Part shown: positions 42,960 to 50,851 of the stretch, piece after piece
Numbering within the stretch: position 1 is the first letter of the stretch
Layout of the letters: every line of letters begins with the position of its first letter
DNA from: RGIG8748 sp045539515
GTDB lineage: Bacteria > Bacillota > Clostridia > UMGS1810
DNA length: 64,000 nt
Direction: 5' to 3'
NCBI GenBank assembly: GCA_045539515.1
Contig: JAZQFN010000009.1
Coordinates: 1 to 64,000, forward strand
Made by a program: the position numbers and the translations under genes
Notes under the pieces: model-generated
Database searches by the model: none
Seen by the model: only the letters and a program-made list of their open reading frames with translations
What the model was told of the DNA's origin: nothing

Positions 42960-43603
42960 TTATCTGCTCCAACTTTCTCTTTTTGGGGAGCCTGCTCCTT
43001 GTTGTTTAAGGACTGCTCCACATTAATGTTCTTTCTTAAAAGAACGGAAGCTATTGTTTTGAAAACAATCTTAACATCCATAATAAATGTGAGGTTCTCC
43101 ACATAGTAGCAATCGTGCATAAACTTCTCGTCCTGAGTTATGGAGTTGCGGAAATATGCCTGACTGTAGCCTGTAATACCCGGGCGGACATCATATCTCT
43201 TGATTGTCTTGGGATCGCACTCGGAGAAGGGCTTCTTTGCAAGGGTAGGTCTGGGACCTATCATACTCATATCGCCCTTTAAAACATTTATAAACTGCGG
43301 AAGCTCATCAATGCTGGTCTTACGCATAATCTTACCGATTTTGGTAACTCTGGGATCGTTTTCACTGTTGAAAGTGGAACCGTCCGCATTGCGGATATCG
43401 GGAGCATTTACCATCATTGAACGGAATTTGTACATTTTAAATGTTTTTCCGTTTTTGCCTCTTCTTTCTGCATTATAGAATACGGGACCTCTGTCTGTAA
43501 AATAGATAATGGGTGCCACAAATATAAATGCAATAAGAAATCCAAGACAGCCTATAAGACCGCAAATTATGTCGATAAATCTTTTGAAAAAATGTTTATA
43601 CAT
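42956..43603 (-). CDS. undecaprenyl-phosphate sugar-1-phosphate transferase
   Basis: Initiates the repeat unit by moving a sugar-1-phosphate onto undecaprenyl phosphate. 215 residues: one N-terminal membrane helix (about 8-34) and the bacterial sugar transferase domain with YKFRSMMVNA, GKIMRKTSIDELPQFINVLK, GDMSMIGPRPTL and YDVRPGITGYSQ. This is the short PglC-like monotopic form. The three downstream genes are ATP-grasp ligases. Confidence 0.94.
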   Translation of the reverse strand: MYKHFFKRFIDIICGLIGCLGFLIAFIFVAPIIYFTDRGPVFYNAERRGKNGKTFKMYKFRSMMVNAPDIRNADGSTFNSENDPRVTKIGKIMRKTSIDELPQFINVLKGDMSMIGPRPTLAKKPFSECDPKTIKRYDVRPGITGYSQAYFRNSITQDEKFMHDCYYVENLTFIMDVKIVFKTIASVLLRKNINVEQSLNNKEQAPQKEKVGADK

Positions 43604-43615
43604 TTTATGTACCTT

Positions 43616-44818
43616 CTATCTATATATTTCCTTAATATTCTCAATCACATATTCCACATCTTCCAATGTCATTTTGGTATTGAGCGGAAGGCTTACTTCG
43701 TTTGCAAACTGTGTGTAAGCATTGGGGTAATCTTTAATGTCAAAACCAAGATTCTTGTATGCTGTATGCATGGGAAGGGGTTTGTAATGAACGTTACACG
43801 CGATACCGCGCTCCGCCAGCTTAATAATGAATTCATTGCGGTATTCCATGCTTTTTCCGGTAAGCTTTGCAAGATAAAGATGACCGCTGGACTCTGCATT
43901 ATCGGTGTAGTGGTCAAGATGCTCTATGCCCAGCTCATCCATTGCTTTGTCGTACATTTCTATAAATTCACGGCGTTTTTTAAGCATTTCGGGGTAACGG
44001 TCAAGCTGTACAAGACCAATGGCGCCCATAATGTCTGTCATATTGCACTTATATGCAGGAGATACTATGTCATATTCCCATGCGCCAAGCTGTGTCTTGG
44101 CAAGGGCATCCTTACTCTGACCGTGAAGGGAAAGAAGCATAAATTCTTTGTAAATCTCTTCGTCACTTATTCCCTCAAGCGGAAGCCATGTAAGAGCACC
44201 GCCCTCTGCGGTGGTTAAATTCTTAACTGCGTGGAAGGAGAAGCTTGTAAAGTCTGCCACTTCGCCTGCTTTTTTGCCGTTTTGCTCTGCACCAAAACCG
44301 TGGGCACAGTCTGCAAGCACAAGTACTCTGCCAAGAGCCTCTTGATACTTACCTTTGGGGGTAAATATGCTCTTCTTGGCTTCAACCACCTCAAAAATGC
44401 GCTTGTAGTCTGCCATAACACCTGCAATATCCACAGGAATAATAGCCTTGGTGTTGGGAGTTATGAGTGAAGCCAGCTTGTCGTAGTCCATCTCGTATCT
44501 GCCGGGGGCTGTATCGCAAAGCACAACCTTTGCACCCACATGGCATATAACCGACGCACTTGCAGTATATGTATATGCACTTGTTATTACCTCGTCGCCC
44601 TCACCTATGCCGAAAAGCCTTAATATAAGCTCCATACAGGCAGTTGCGGAATTTAAGCAAACTGCTTTATTGGTATTGCAGTATTCTGCTATTTTGTTTT
44701 CAAAGAGTTTTGTTTTGGGACCTGTGGTAATCCAGCCGGTTCTTAAAACCTCTGCCACAGCCTGTACTTCTTCTTCGGTCATATCCGGAGGAGAAAAAGG
44801 AATGTTTCTTTTTATCAT
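43616..44818 (-). CDS. DegT/DnrJ/EryC1/StrS aminotransferase
   Basis: PLP-dependent sugar aminotransferase of 400 residues: FSPPDMTEEEVQAVAEVLRT, WITTGPKTKLFE, LNSATACMELIL, ADCAHGFGAE and the Schiff-base lysine in FSFHAVKNLTTAEGG. It makes a 4-amino sugar (such as a bacillosamine-type precursor) used by the sugar transferase next door. ATG 44818 has AAGG nine bases before it; the longer frame is unlikely. First gene of the locus, 55 bases from a consensus promoter. Confidence 0.93.
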   Translation of the reverse strand: MIKRNIPFSPPDMTEEEVQAVAEVLRTGWITTGPKTKLFENKIAEYCNTNKAVCLNSATACMELILRLFGIGEGDEVITSAYTYTASASVICHVGAKVVLCDTAPGRYEMDYDKLASLITPNTKAIIPVDIAGVMADYKRIFEVVEAKKSIFTPKGKYQEALGRVLVLADCAHGFGAEQNGKKAGEVADFTSFSFHAVKNLTTAEGGALTWLPLEGISDEEIYKEFMLLSLHGQSKDALAKTQLGAWEYDIVSPAYKCNMTDIMGAIGLVQLDRYPEMLKKRREFIEMYDKAMDELGIEHLDHYTDNAESSGHLYLAKLTGKSMEYRNEFIIKLAERGIACNVHYKPLPMHTAYKNLGFDIKDYPNAYTQFANEVSLPLNTKMTLEDVEYVIENIKEIYR

Positions 44819-44872
44819 TTGCGGACACCTTCCGTCTGTTTTTGCACATAATGCACACAATTATACATATAC

Positions 44873-44901
44873 ATTATATCAATTATTGATATACTTGTCA
44901 A
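44873..44901 (-). promoter_or_regulatory. perfect-consensus sigma-A promoter with spacer palindrome
   Basis: Minus-strand TTGACA (44896-44901), a 17-base spacer and TATAAT (44873-44878), both exact consensus. A perfect 19-base palindrome, TATATCAATTATTGATATA (44875-44893), covers the -10 and most of the spacer and is a likely repressor operator. It would drive the polysaccharide locus. Confidence 0.85.
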
Positions 44902-44972
44902 TGGAAACAATGTCATATAATGTAGTTTGTTGGTAAAAAAATGACAATTAAAAAAACTTTTTCCATTTTAAC

Positions 44973-44986
44973 GGAACAAATGTTCG
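44973..44986. promoter_or_regulatory. candidate LexA (SOS) box
   Basis: Read on the minus strand, CGAACATTTGTTCC matches the Bacillus LexA consensus CGAACRNRYGTTYC at all but one position. It lies in the divergent region between the polysaccharide promoter and the 31-residue peptide gene, about 70 bases upstream of that promoter. Confidence 0.35.
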
Positions 44987-45103
44987 GAAGTGTCATCCGG
45001 GTTTATCCCCTTTAAATTTATAACAAAACAATTTTATTTTACTGTACCGTTTAAAGGACACCAGATTTGATATACTGTAATCAAGATAGAAAAAAGCACG
45101 GCA

Positions 45104-45126
45104 AATCCGCAATGCCATTGCGGATT
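45104..45126 (+). promoter_or_regulatory. hairpin in the leader of the 31-residue peptide gene
   Basis: AATCCGCAAT/ATTGCGGATT is a perfect 10-bp stem with a 3-base loop, ending 12 bases before the AGGAGGT ribosome site. A possible -10 TATACT lies at 45071-45076 with no clear -35. Confidence 0.55.
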
Positions 45127-45150
45127 ACAAAATTCTAAGGAGGTAGCAAT

Positions 45151-45246
45151 ATGTATACATTTTTAGCAGTAGGATTCACATCGTTTGTTGTTTCGGAGGT
45201 TTTTGCAGGAGGATACGGCGAAAAGGAAAATACCAACAAAAAGTAA
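45151..45246 (+). CDS. 31-residue hydrophobic peptide, unknown
   Basis: MYTFLAVGFTSFVVSEVFAG followed by GYGEKENTNKK. Residues 2-20 are hydrophobic enough for one membrane pass with a charged C-terminal tail. The gene is supported by a perfect AGGAGGT at 45138-45144 spaced seven bases from the ATG and by a leader hairpin. It is too short for routine gene calling. It sits 140 bases before spoIIID on the same strand. No family recognised. Confidence 0.6.
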   Translation: MYTFLAVGFTSFVVSEVFAGGYGEKENTNKK

Positions 45247-45293
45247 TATATAGCCTGTTTAAACCACTAAAACCAAAGCCTTAGTTATCATTG

Positions 45294-45322
45294 TTATATT
45301 TTCATTTTTATTCACATATATT
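45294..45322 (+). promoter_or_regulatory. sigma-E-like promoter of spoIIID
   Basis: TTATATT (45294-45300), a 14-base spacer and CATATATT (45315-45322) resemble the sigma-E consensus (ATATT, 14 bases, CATACAAT). SpoIIID is a known mother-cell sigma-E gene in Bacillus, which supports the reading. Confidence 0.5.
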
Positions 45323-45389
45323 TTACCAATATGACTTGAAATGCCTCTTTGCATTTTAATATCAATGTGCAGGAAGGAATGGTTTTTTG

Positions 45390-45638
45390 GTGAAAGATTA
45401 CATATCCGAAAGAGCAATTACAATTGGTAAATATATGGTAGAGCATCGCTCCACCGTAAGGAGTGCTGCGAAAAAATTCGGAATATCAAAAAGTACGGTT
45501 CACAAGGATATAAGTGAAAGACTGGAGAAAATCAACCCCCGACTGGCATCGGAAGCAAAAAAACTACTGGATATAAACAAAGCCGAAAGACACATCCGCG
45601 GTGGAATAGCCACAAAAAATAAGTACCTTAACGCTTGA
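45390..45638 (+). CDS. spoIIID: mother-cell transcription factor SpoIIID
   Basis: Small DNA-binding regulator of mother-cell genes during sporulation. 82 residues: KDYISERAITIGKYMVEHRS, then a helix-turn-helix at AAKKFGISKSTVHKDISERL and the basic tail RHIRGGIATKNKYLNA; all match the family closely. GTG 45390 gives the conserved M-K-D-Y-I opening; the adjacent TTG 45387 is the alternative. GGAAGG lies 12 bases before the GTG. Probably under sigma E. Confidence 0.95.
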   Translation: MKDYISERAITIGKYMVEHRSTVRSAAKKFGISKSTVHKDISERLEKINPRLASEAKKLLDINKAERHIRGGIATKNKYLNA

Positions 45639-45685
45639 ATTTTTCTTCCACATATGGTAAACTTAAGAAAAAGGAGGCGGTATTA

Positions 45686-46417
45686 ATGAAAGCTATTATT
45701 CTGGCAGCAGGGTATGCCACAAGACTCTACCCTCTTACCTTAGACAAACCAAAGGCACTTTTGCCTGTTGCAGGTAAGCCCATACTCAACTATATTGTTG
45801 AAGAGATTGAAACCATAGGCGAAATCGACGAGCTTATCATTGTATCCAACACTAAGTTCTATACCAATTTTGAAGAATGGAAAGCATCCTATGCCGGCAG
45901 ACTTGCCGTAACCGTTCTTGACGACAAAACCACCGACGACTCCAATAAGTTGGGTGCTGTAGGTGACATAAGCTTTGCCATAGATACCCTCGGCATAAAC
46001 GACGATATCCTGGTAATGGCAGGCGACAACATATTTACCTTTGCATTAAAGGACTACTATGATGCTTACAAAGCTCAGAATAAAGATATGGTTCTGGTAA
46101 AAGAACTTCATGACGAAGAAGACTTAAAGAGAATGGCAAATGTTATTACCGATGAAAACGGCATAGTAACCGATATGGTTGAAAAGCCCCCGGTTCCCGT
46201 TTCAAACTTAGCTGCATTTGCATCTTATATATACAAGAAGGACACCGTTCCTCTTATTAAAAAATACTTAAGCGAAGGCAACAACCCGGACGCGCCCGGA
46301 TTCTTCCCTTCTTGGCTCCACAAGGTAAAACCCGTATACGCCTACACCTTCCAAGGTGAATGCTATGACATAGGAACACCTAAGTCCTACGAAGAAGTAA
46401 ACGAAATCTTTAGATAG
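45686..46417 (+). CDS. sugar-phosphate nucleotidyltransferase (paralogue)
   Basis: 243 residues: KAIILAAGYATRLYPLTLDK, IILNY-type acceptor segment (KPILNYIVEEIE), AGDNIF and the C-terminal ECYDIGTPKSYEEVNEIF. It is clearly related to the protein at 22.2-22.9 kb. AGGAGG seven bases before ATG 45686 excludes a longer start. It lies outside the polysaccharide operon on the opposite strand, with its own strong terminator, so constitutive precursor supply is possible. Confidence 0.92.
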   Translation: MKAIILAAGYATRLYPLTLDKPKALLPVAGKPILNYIVEEIETIGEIDELIIVSNTKFYTNFEEWKASYAGRLAVTVLDDKTTDDSNKLGAVGDISFAIDTLGINDDILVMAGDNIFTFALKDYYDAYKAQNKDMVLVKELHDEEDLKRMANVITDENGIVTDMVEKPPVPVSNLAAFASYIYKKDTVPLIKKYLSEGNNPDAPGFFPSWLHKVKPVYAYTFQGECYDIGTPKSYEEVNEIFR

Positions 46418-46458
46418 GGATGTAAAAAAAGCGCAGACCGAAAAATGAATAATATATG

Positions 46459-46489
46459 ATATAGGTTACTTCGGTAACCTATATTTTTT
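46459..46489 (+). terminator. UUCG-loop terminator
   Basis: ATATAGGTTAC-TTCG-GTAACCTATAT followed by T-run: an 11-bp stem with the stable TTCG tetraloop behind the nucleotidyltransferase gene. Confidence 0.93.
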
Positions 46490-46548
46490 AGGCATAATTT
46501 CTTTTCTATCCTTACACGAGATGTAAAAAACACAGAACTCATTTATAT

Positions 46549-46616
46549 TGTCATTCCGAGGCAAAGTCGAGGAATCTCCATTGTAGGGAAGATTCTTCAC
46601 TGCGTTCAGAATGACA
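46549..46616. repeat. dispersed palindromic repeat, copy 3 (complete)
   Basis: A 68-bp element with ends TGTCATTCCGA and TCAGAATGACA, inner GAGGAATCTCC and GATTCTTCAC. Both ends are present, unlike copies at 0.75 kb and 17.8 kb. It belongs to a short intergenic repeat type common in gut Clostridia, whose chance translation gives SVILNxVKNL-like peptides. Confidence 0.8.
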
Positions 46617-46642
46617 TATAACAACAATTTCAATCCTTGCAT

Positions 46643-46681
46643 AAACAAACCCTCAGGCTGATACCTGAGGGTTTGTGTTTG
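46643..46681. terminator. terminator of the zinc-ribbon membrane protein gene
   Basis: ACAAACCCTCAGG (46645-46657) and CCTGAGGGTTTGT (46664-46676) form a perfect 13-bp stem with a 6-base loop, five bases past the gene end. Confidence 0.85.
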
Positions 46682-46685
46682 TTTA

Positions 46686-47573
46686 TTATTCTTTTAAATC
46701 TCTATCTCTTAAATTTTTAGAAACGCTTAATGCAATCTTGGCAAGAATACTTGTAACAAGCATGGAGTAAAGCGCCACGGTGGGCTCAATAAGATTTCCA
46801 TAACCATATCTGGATTCAAGTTCACCCAATCCCGCATCATAAGCTCGTCCAAAAATACCAAGACTATCTCTTATGGAACTGTTTGTCTGCATATTACACA
46901 TAAGTATGCTGGCTATAAGTAATACTGCAACAACAAAAGCCGCAATGGAAGAAAAAGATGCAACTCCTGTTTTATTCTTACCGCACATACACATAATAAG
47001 ATAAATTACAAGTGTAATGAGTACGGCTATAAGCATAAGATAGCCCATAATAGTTGCTATAACAAGAAATAATGCTGCAGGAGATTCTGTTGCATCGAAA
47101 ATACCAACTCCGGCACCTACTGTAGCTACAAAACCAAAAATCGGATTATCGCTGCTGGGAACATCGGAGTTATAGTAACTTTCGGCATCCGCTTCAAATT
47201 CAAGAGCCTTGATTATAATACCATCTGAAGGCTCAATCATAGTCCAAATGGTTGTGCAAAGCAAAGCAACACAAAGTATAGCTGCAATAACGTGCCATGC
47301 AATAGCTGCCCCACTGAGCTTTTTGGGTTTAGGAGGAGTATATCTCTCTGCCTCGGGTGAATACATAGGTTGTTCATACATGGGAGCACTATAGACATTT
47401 TCCGCCGGTGCATATCCATACTGTGCCTGAGGCGCACTGTTTTGTTGTGGTGCAGACATTCTGAGGTTACCCTGTGCCAAATTGCCGGAGGGTATATTAT
47501 CCATCCCTGCTCCGCAGTTTGGGCAATAAGCAAGTCCGTCTGCAACATTTGTACCGCAATTTTTACAATACAT
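46686..47573 (-). CDS. zinc-ribbon membrane protein, unknown
   Basis: 295 residues. A zinc ribbon YCKNCGTNVADGLAYCPNCG occupies residues 2-21. A Pro/Gln/Tyr-rich linker (about 25-85) follows. Four hydrophobic segments lie at about 92-112, 150-200 (two) and 215-235, with a final one near 270. ATG 47573 follows AAGGGG; the frame upstream has no ribosome site. Such DUF-type zinc-ribbon membrane proteins are common in Clostridia with no established role. Confidence 0.75.
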   Translation of the reverse strand: MYCKNCGTNVADGLAYCPNCGAGMDNIPSGNLAQGNLRMSAPQQNSAPQAQYGYAPAENVYSAPMYEQPMYSPEAERYTPPKPKKLSGAAIAWHVIAAILCVALLCTTIWTMIEPSDGIIIKALEFEADAESYYNSDVPSSDNPIFGFVATVGAGVGIFDATESPAALFLVIATIMGYLMLIAVLITLVIYLIMCMCGKNKTGVASFSSIAAFVVAVLLIASILMCNMQTNSSIRDSLGIFGRAYDAGLGELESRYGYGNLIEPTVALYSMLVTSILAKIALSVSKNLRDRDLKE

Positions 47574-47648
47574 TGTTTCATCCCCTTTGAGTGTTTTTTT
47601 ATATTTTATCATTATTGTAAATCTCTGTCAATTAAATCTATGTTACAT

Positions 47649-48587
47649 TTATCTTTCTGAGGAAATATTTCTGTATATATATTCTTCAGAAGCTATTCTT
47701 CCAAAAGAAAAAATCCCGTAACCGTACTTTTTATCCCTTCCTTTTTTGCCCGGATTTTCTGTGTAGATATTTAGCAACAGCCTTATTTCATCGGGTGTAA
47801 GTCTTCTTCCGTAACGCAGATATCCTTTTGCAATAAGTATTGCTGCAGCACCGCTTATTATAGGACATGCCATTGACGTGCCGCTTAAGGTGGCATAGCC
47901 TCCGCCAAGATAAGTTGAATACACATCTATACCGGCTGCACATATCTCCGCTGCCTTGCCTTTGGAATTAAAATCCGCTATGTGCTTATTGATATCTACT
48001 GCAGACACTGCAACTGTTTCCGGATAGCTTGCCGGATATCCTATGGTGTTATCTCCAAATTCTCCCTCATTGCCTGCTGCACATATTATGGTAATACCAC
48101 GGCTATGTGCATCCCATATAAGGGAGCGGTATCCGGCTGTTGTATACCCCGATGAAAAAGACATATTTATTATATCTACTCCTTTGGCCTCAAGGTATTT
48201 AACACTCTTTTCTATGGCAGAGTAGTTAGTTTTTCCGTCTGCGCCAAATGCCTTTGCAATGTATAAATCCGCTTCGGGTGCCACCCCCACCACGCCTATG
48301 CCGTTTTTATTTGCAGCTACTATGCCGGCGATATGTGTGCCGTGACCGTTTTCGTCTTCAATATTGTCAGCGCTTCCGCCGGAAAAATTTACACCGTCTT
48401 TGATTCTTCCTGCAAGGTCGGGATGTTGAGTGCAAATTCCTGTATCTATAATGCCTACCTTGACGCCTTTACCCATTGTTTCCGGCCATTCCAGGGGAGC
48501 GCCTACCATACGAACTCCGTAATCTATTATTTCCCTATGGGGTCTTGATGCCACACTTACAACCCTGCAACGGGTAATTTCGAACAT
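47649..48587 (-). CDS. cytoplasmic subtilisin-like serine protease (S8)
   Basis: 312 residues without signal peptide. Catalytic Asp in VGIIDTGICTQHPDL, His in ENGHGTHIAGIVAA, oxyanion region CAAGNEGEFG and Ser in SGTSMACPIISGAAAIL. The short N-terminal region (about 35 residues) resembles intracellular ISP/AprX-type proteases more than secreted ones. ATG 48587 is chosen for its GGAGGTG ribosome site, which is partly buried in a hairpin. Confidence 0.9.
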   Translation of the reverse strand: MFEITRCRVVSVASRPHREIIDYGVRMVGAPLEWPETMGKGVKVGIIDTGICTQHPDLAGRIKDGVNFSGGSADNIEDENGHGTHIAGIVAANKNGIGVVGVAPEADLYIAKAFGADGKTNYSAIEKSVKYLEAKGVDIINMSFSSGYTTAGYRSLIWDAHSRGITIICAAGNEGEFGDNTIGYPASYPETVAVSAVDINKHIADFNSKGKAAEICAAGIDVYSTYLGGGYATLSGTSMACPIISGAAAILIAKGYLRYGRRLTPDEIRLLLNIYTENPGKKGRDKKYGYGIFSFGRIASEEYIYRNISSER

Positions 48588-48591
48588 AATA

Positions 48592-48634
48592 AAAACACCT
48601 CCGCTTTGCATAATATGCAATGAGAAGGTGTTTT
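48592..48634 (-). promoter_or_regulatory. hairpin overlapping the protease ribosome site
   Basis: AAAACACCT (48592-48600) pairs with AGGTGTTTT (48626-48634), enclosing a second dyad TTGCAT/ATGCAA (48606-48620). On the minus strand the last arm contains AGGT of the GGAGGT ribosome site. It may end the upstream CD1247-type transcript or limit translation of the protease. Confidence 0.55.
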
Positions 48635-48653
48635 GATTTTAATTTTGAAAAGA

Positions 48654-49070
48654 TTATTCTTCGTCTTCTTCCTCGTCAAGGTCAAGTTCTATAACCTCGC
48701 CGCAGTTAGGACATACAATGTCATCCTCTGTGTCGAAGAAATCTTCATCAAGACAGATGGTTTCGCCGCACTTGGGGCAATCGAGTTCATAATACTCGAT
48801 ATCATCATCGTCGTCGCAATCACAATCGCAGCAATCGCAATCGCATTCTTCTGCAAATTCGCTTTCTATAGCAGCAAGGTCTTCATCAATGATGTCTACC
48901 TGCTCAGCTATTTCATCCTGGTAATCGTAAAGGTCATCTATGGAAGCGTCGATTTCGTCAAGTACGCCGAGAATGCACTTAAATATTCTGCCCTCTTTGC
49001 TGGAATCGTCGTAATCAAGACCGTCCATTAAGCCTTTTAAATAAGAAATCTGCTTTGAAATATTTTCCAT
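48654..49070 (-). CDS. CD1247 N-terminal domain-type protein with zinc ribbon
   Basis: 138 residues. Residues 1-65 (ISKQISYLKGLMDGLDYDDS, then SKEGRIFKCILGVLDEID) match the clostridial CD1247 N-terminal domain. A Cys/Asp run (ECDCDCCDCDCDDDDD) then joins a C4 zinc ribbon (DCPKCGE...VCPNCGE) and an acidic tail. Start ATG 49070 follows AAGG by 10 bases. It lies directly after efp, an arrangement common in Clostridia. Function unknown. Confidence 0.85.
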   Translation of the reverse strand: MENISKQISYLKGLMDGLDYDDSSKEGRIFKCILGVLDEIDASIDDLYDYQDEIAEQVDIIDEDLAAIESEFAEECDCDCCDCDCDDDDDIEYYELDCPKCGETICLDEDFFDTEDDIVCPNCGEVIELDLDEEEDEE

Positions 49071-49146
49071 AGTCAGTTTACCTTCTTTCAATAATTTTAT
49101 GTTATAACCCCAAAGAGGTTACACTATGCATTTCAAAAAATTGAAA

Positions 49147-49704
49147 TTATGCTCTTTCCATGTATTCGCCGGTTCTTGTATCGATACGGATAACATCGCC
49201 GTTGTCGATGAAGAGGGGAACCATAATCTGAGCGCCTGTTTCTACTGTACAGGGCTTTGTAGCACCTGTGGAAGTGTCACCCTTGAAGCCGGGTTCTGTT
49301 TCTGTAACAGTAAGCTCAACAAATGTGGGGGGTTCAATATCAAATACACTGCCCTTGAAAGAAAGAATCATACATTCGTCATTTTCCTTAACGAACTTCA
49401 TCTTATCTTCAATAAGGTCAGAGTTGATGGGAAGCATATCGAATGTTTCCATATCCATAAAGTAGTAGAGAGTACCGTCCACATAGGAATACTGCATCTT
49501 TCTTCTTTCGATAAATGCTTCTTCAAACTTTTCTGTGGGTCTGAATGTCTTTTCAACAACAGAGCCTGTAATAACATTCTTAATCTTGGTTCTTACGAAA
49601 GCTGCACCTTTACCGGGCTTAACGTGCTGGAATTCAACAATCTGCCATACGCCGCCTTCGAATTCAAATGTTTTACCGTTTCTGAAATCACCTGCTGTAA
49701 TCAT
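49147..49704 (-). CDS. efp: translation elongation factor P
   Basis: Relieves ribosome stalling at polyproline. 185 residues, standard length, three beta-barrel domains. The tip loop HVKPGKGAAFVRTK carries Lys32, the position modified in other bacteria (5-aminopentanol in Bacillus, beta-lysine in E. coli). C-terminal GAQIMVPLFIDNGDVIRIDT, then RTGEYMERA are canonical. Good GGAGG ribosome site. Confidence 0.97.
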   Translation of the reverse strand: MITAGDFRNGKTFEFEGGVWQIVEFQHVKPGKGAAFVRTKIKNVITGSVVEKTFRPTEKFEEAFIERRKMQYSYVDGTLYYFMDMETFDMLPINSDLIEDKMKFVKENDECMILSFKGSVFDIEPPTFVELTVTETEPGFKGDTSTGATKPCTVETGAQIMVPLFIDNGDVIRIDTRTGEYMERA

Positions 49705-49807
49705 TATAAATTACCTCCGCTTATCATTTAAATTATACATATATGCTTATTGTACTAAATAACACGACATTTTTCAAGTGCTTTTTGAAAAAAACACCAT
49801 TTTTTTA

Positions 49808-50848
49808 CTATAATTCCATTAAATTTTTATGGGAATTGGTAAGATTAAGAATTCCATCTTCCTTAATAACCACCAAATCTTCTATTCTTACACCGCAAAA
49901 ATCCTTGATGTATATGCCCGGCTCCACGGTTACAACATTATTTACAACCAGTGGATTTAAATTCTTGGACGAAAGTGACGGGTTTTCGTGAATATCCAAT
50001 CCCACTCCGTGTCCGAGAGAATGACCGAAGCATCCTTTGTAGCAGGTATCGATTATCCTTTGAGCGTTGTTGTGCACATCGCACGCCTTAACACCTGCTT
50101 TAAGCATATCCAGACAGGATAGCTGAGCCTCAAGAACTTTATTATATACGGCTTTCATTTCGCTTGTTGCCTTGCCTGCACATACTGTACGGGTCATATC
50201 GCTTGAATAGCCTTTGTACACACAACCGAAATCAAGAACAACAAAATCACCGTTGCATATAACCCTTTGGTCCGGCTCTGCGTGAGGCATTGCACCGTGA
50301 GCTCCTGTAGCAACTATAGTATCGAAGCTTAAAGCCTCAGCACCGTTTCTGCGCATAAAAAACTCTATTTCAAGAGCTATATCCCGTTCGCTGACACCGG
50401 GTTTGATATAGTCCAGAATATGGGAAAAAGCCATATCACCTATATGCTCTGCCATACGGATATTTGAGATTTCTTCATCATCCTTAACCGCCCTCATATC
50501 AAGAAGACCGGTTCCGAGTGGAATGAGATTTTTAAATATCTTTTTAAAAGCTTCATATCTTAAATAACCGATGCTTCTGTCTTCAAATCCGGTAGCTTCA
50601 AAAGAAGAGAAATTCTCTTCCGGACTAAAATCAGCGCTGTCGCAGACCGTAAACCCTTGGGTTTGTTTCTCGGCCTGTTCAGTATAACGGAAATCCGTAA
50701 CTATACAGCACAGGTCTTCCGACACAAACATATATCCCTCGCCGGTATATCCGGAAAAATACTGCATATTCTTTCTGTCGGTTATTATTGAGCTGTCCAG
50801 TTTGTTCGCTCTTAGGTATTCTTTTAATTTTGCAAGTCTTTTATTCAT
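49808..50848 (-). CDS. pepP: Xaa-Pro aminopeptidase (M24)
   Basis: Metallopeptidase releasing N-terminal residues ahead of proline. 346 residues: N-terminal creatinase-like domain (about 1-120) and pita-bread domain with metal ligands in VVLDFGCVYKGYSSDMTRTV, GHSLGHGVGLDIHENP and VVTVEPGIYI...VRIEDLVVI. It starts four bases after nth ends and sits upstream of efp, a standard clostridial neighbourhood. Confidence 0.95.
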   Translation of the reverse strand: MNKRLAKLKEYLRANKLDSSIITDRKNMQYFSGYTGEGYMFVSEDLCCIVTDFRYTEQAEKQTQGFTVCDSADFSPEENFSSFEATGFEDRSIGYLRYEAFKKIFKNLIPLGTGLLDMRAVKDDEEISNIRMAEHIGDMAFSHILDYIKPGVSERDIALEIEFFMRRNGAEALSFDTIVATGAHGAMPHAEPDQRVICNGDFVVLDFGCVYKGYSSDMTRTVCAGKATSEMKAVYNKVLEAQLSCLDMLKAGVKACDVHNNAQRIIDTCYKGCFGHSLGHGVGLDIHENPSLSSKNLNPLVVNNVVTVEPGIYIKDFCGVRIEDLVVIKEDGILNLTNSHKNLMEL

Positions 50849-50851
50849 TGC

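Noticed and set aside
46466..46648. 60-codon minus-strand frame containing VILNAVKNL
   Set aside because: It is chance translation of the dispersed palindromic repeat (copy 3) and a terminator, not a gene.
49771..49795. TTTTTCAA/TTGAAAAA dyad after pepP as a terminator
   Set aside because: Stem is short and purely AT-rich; transcription may run on into efp, so it is not listed as a feature.
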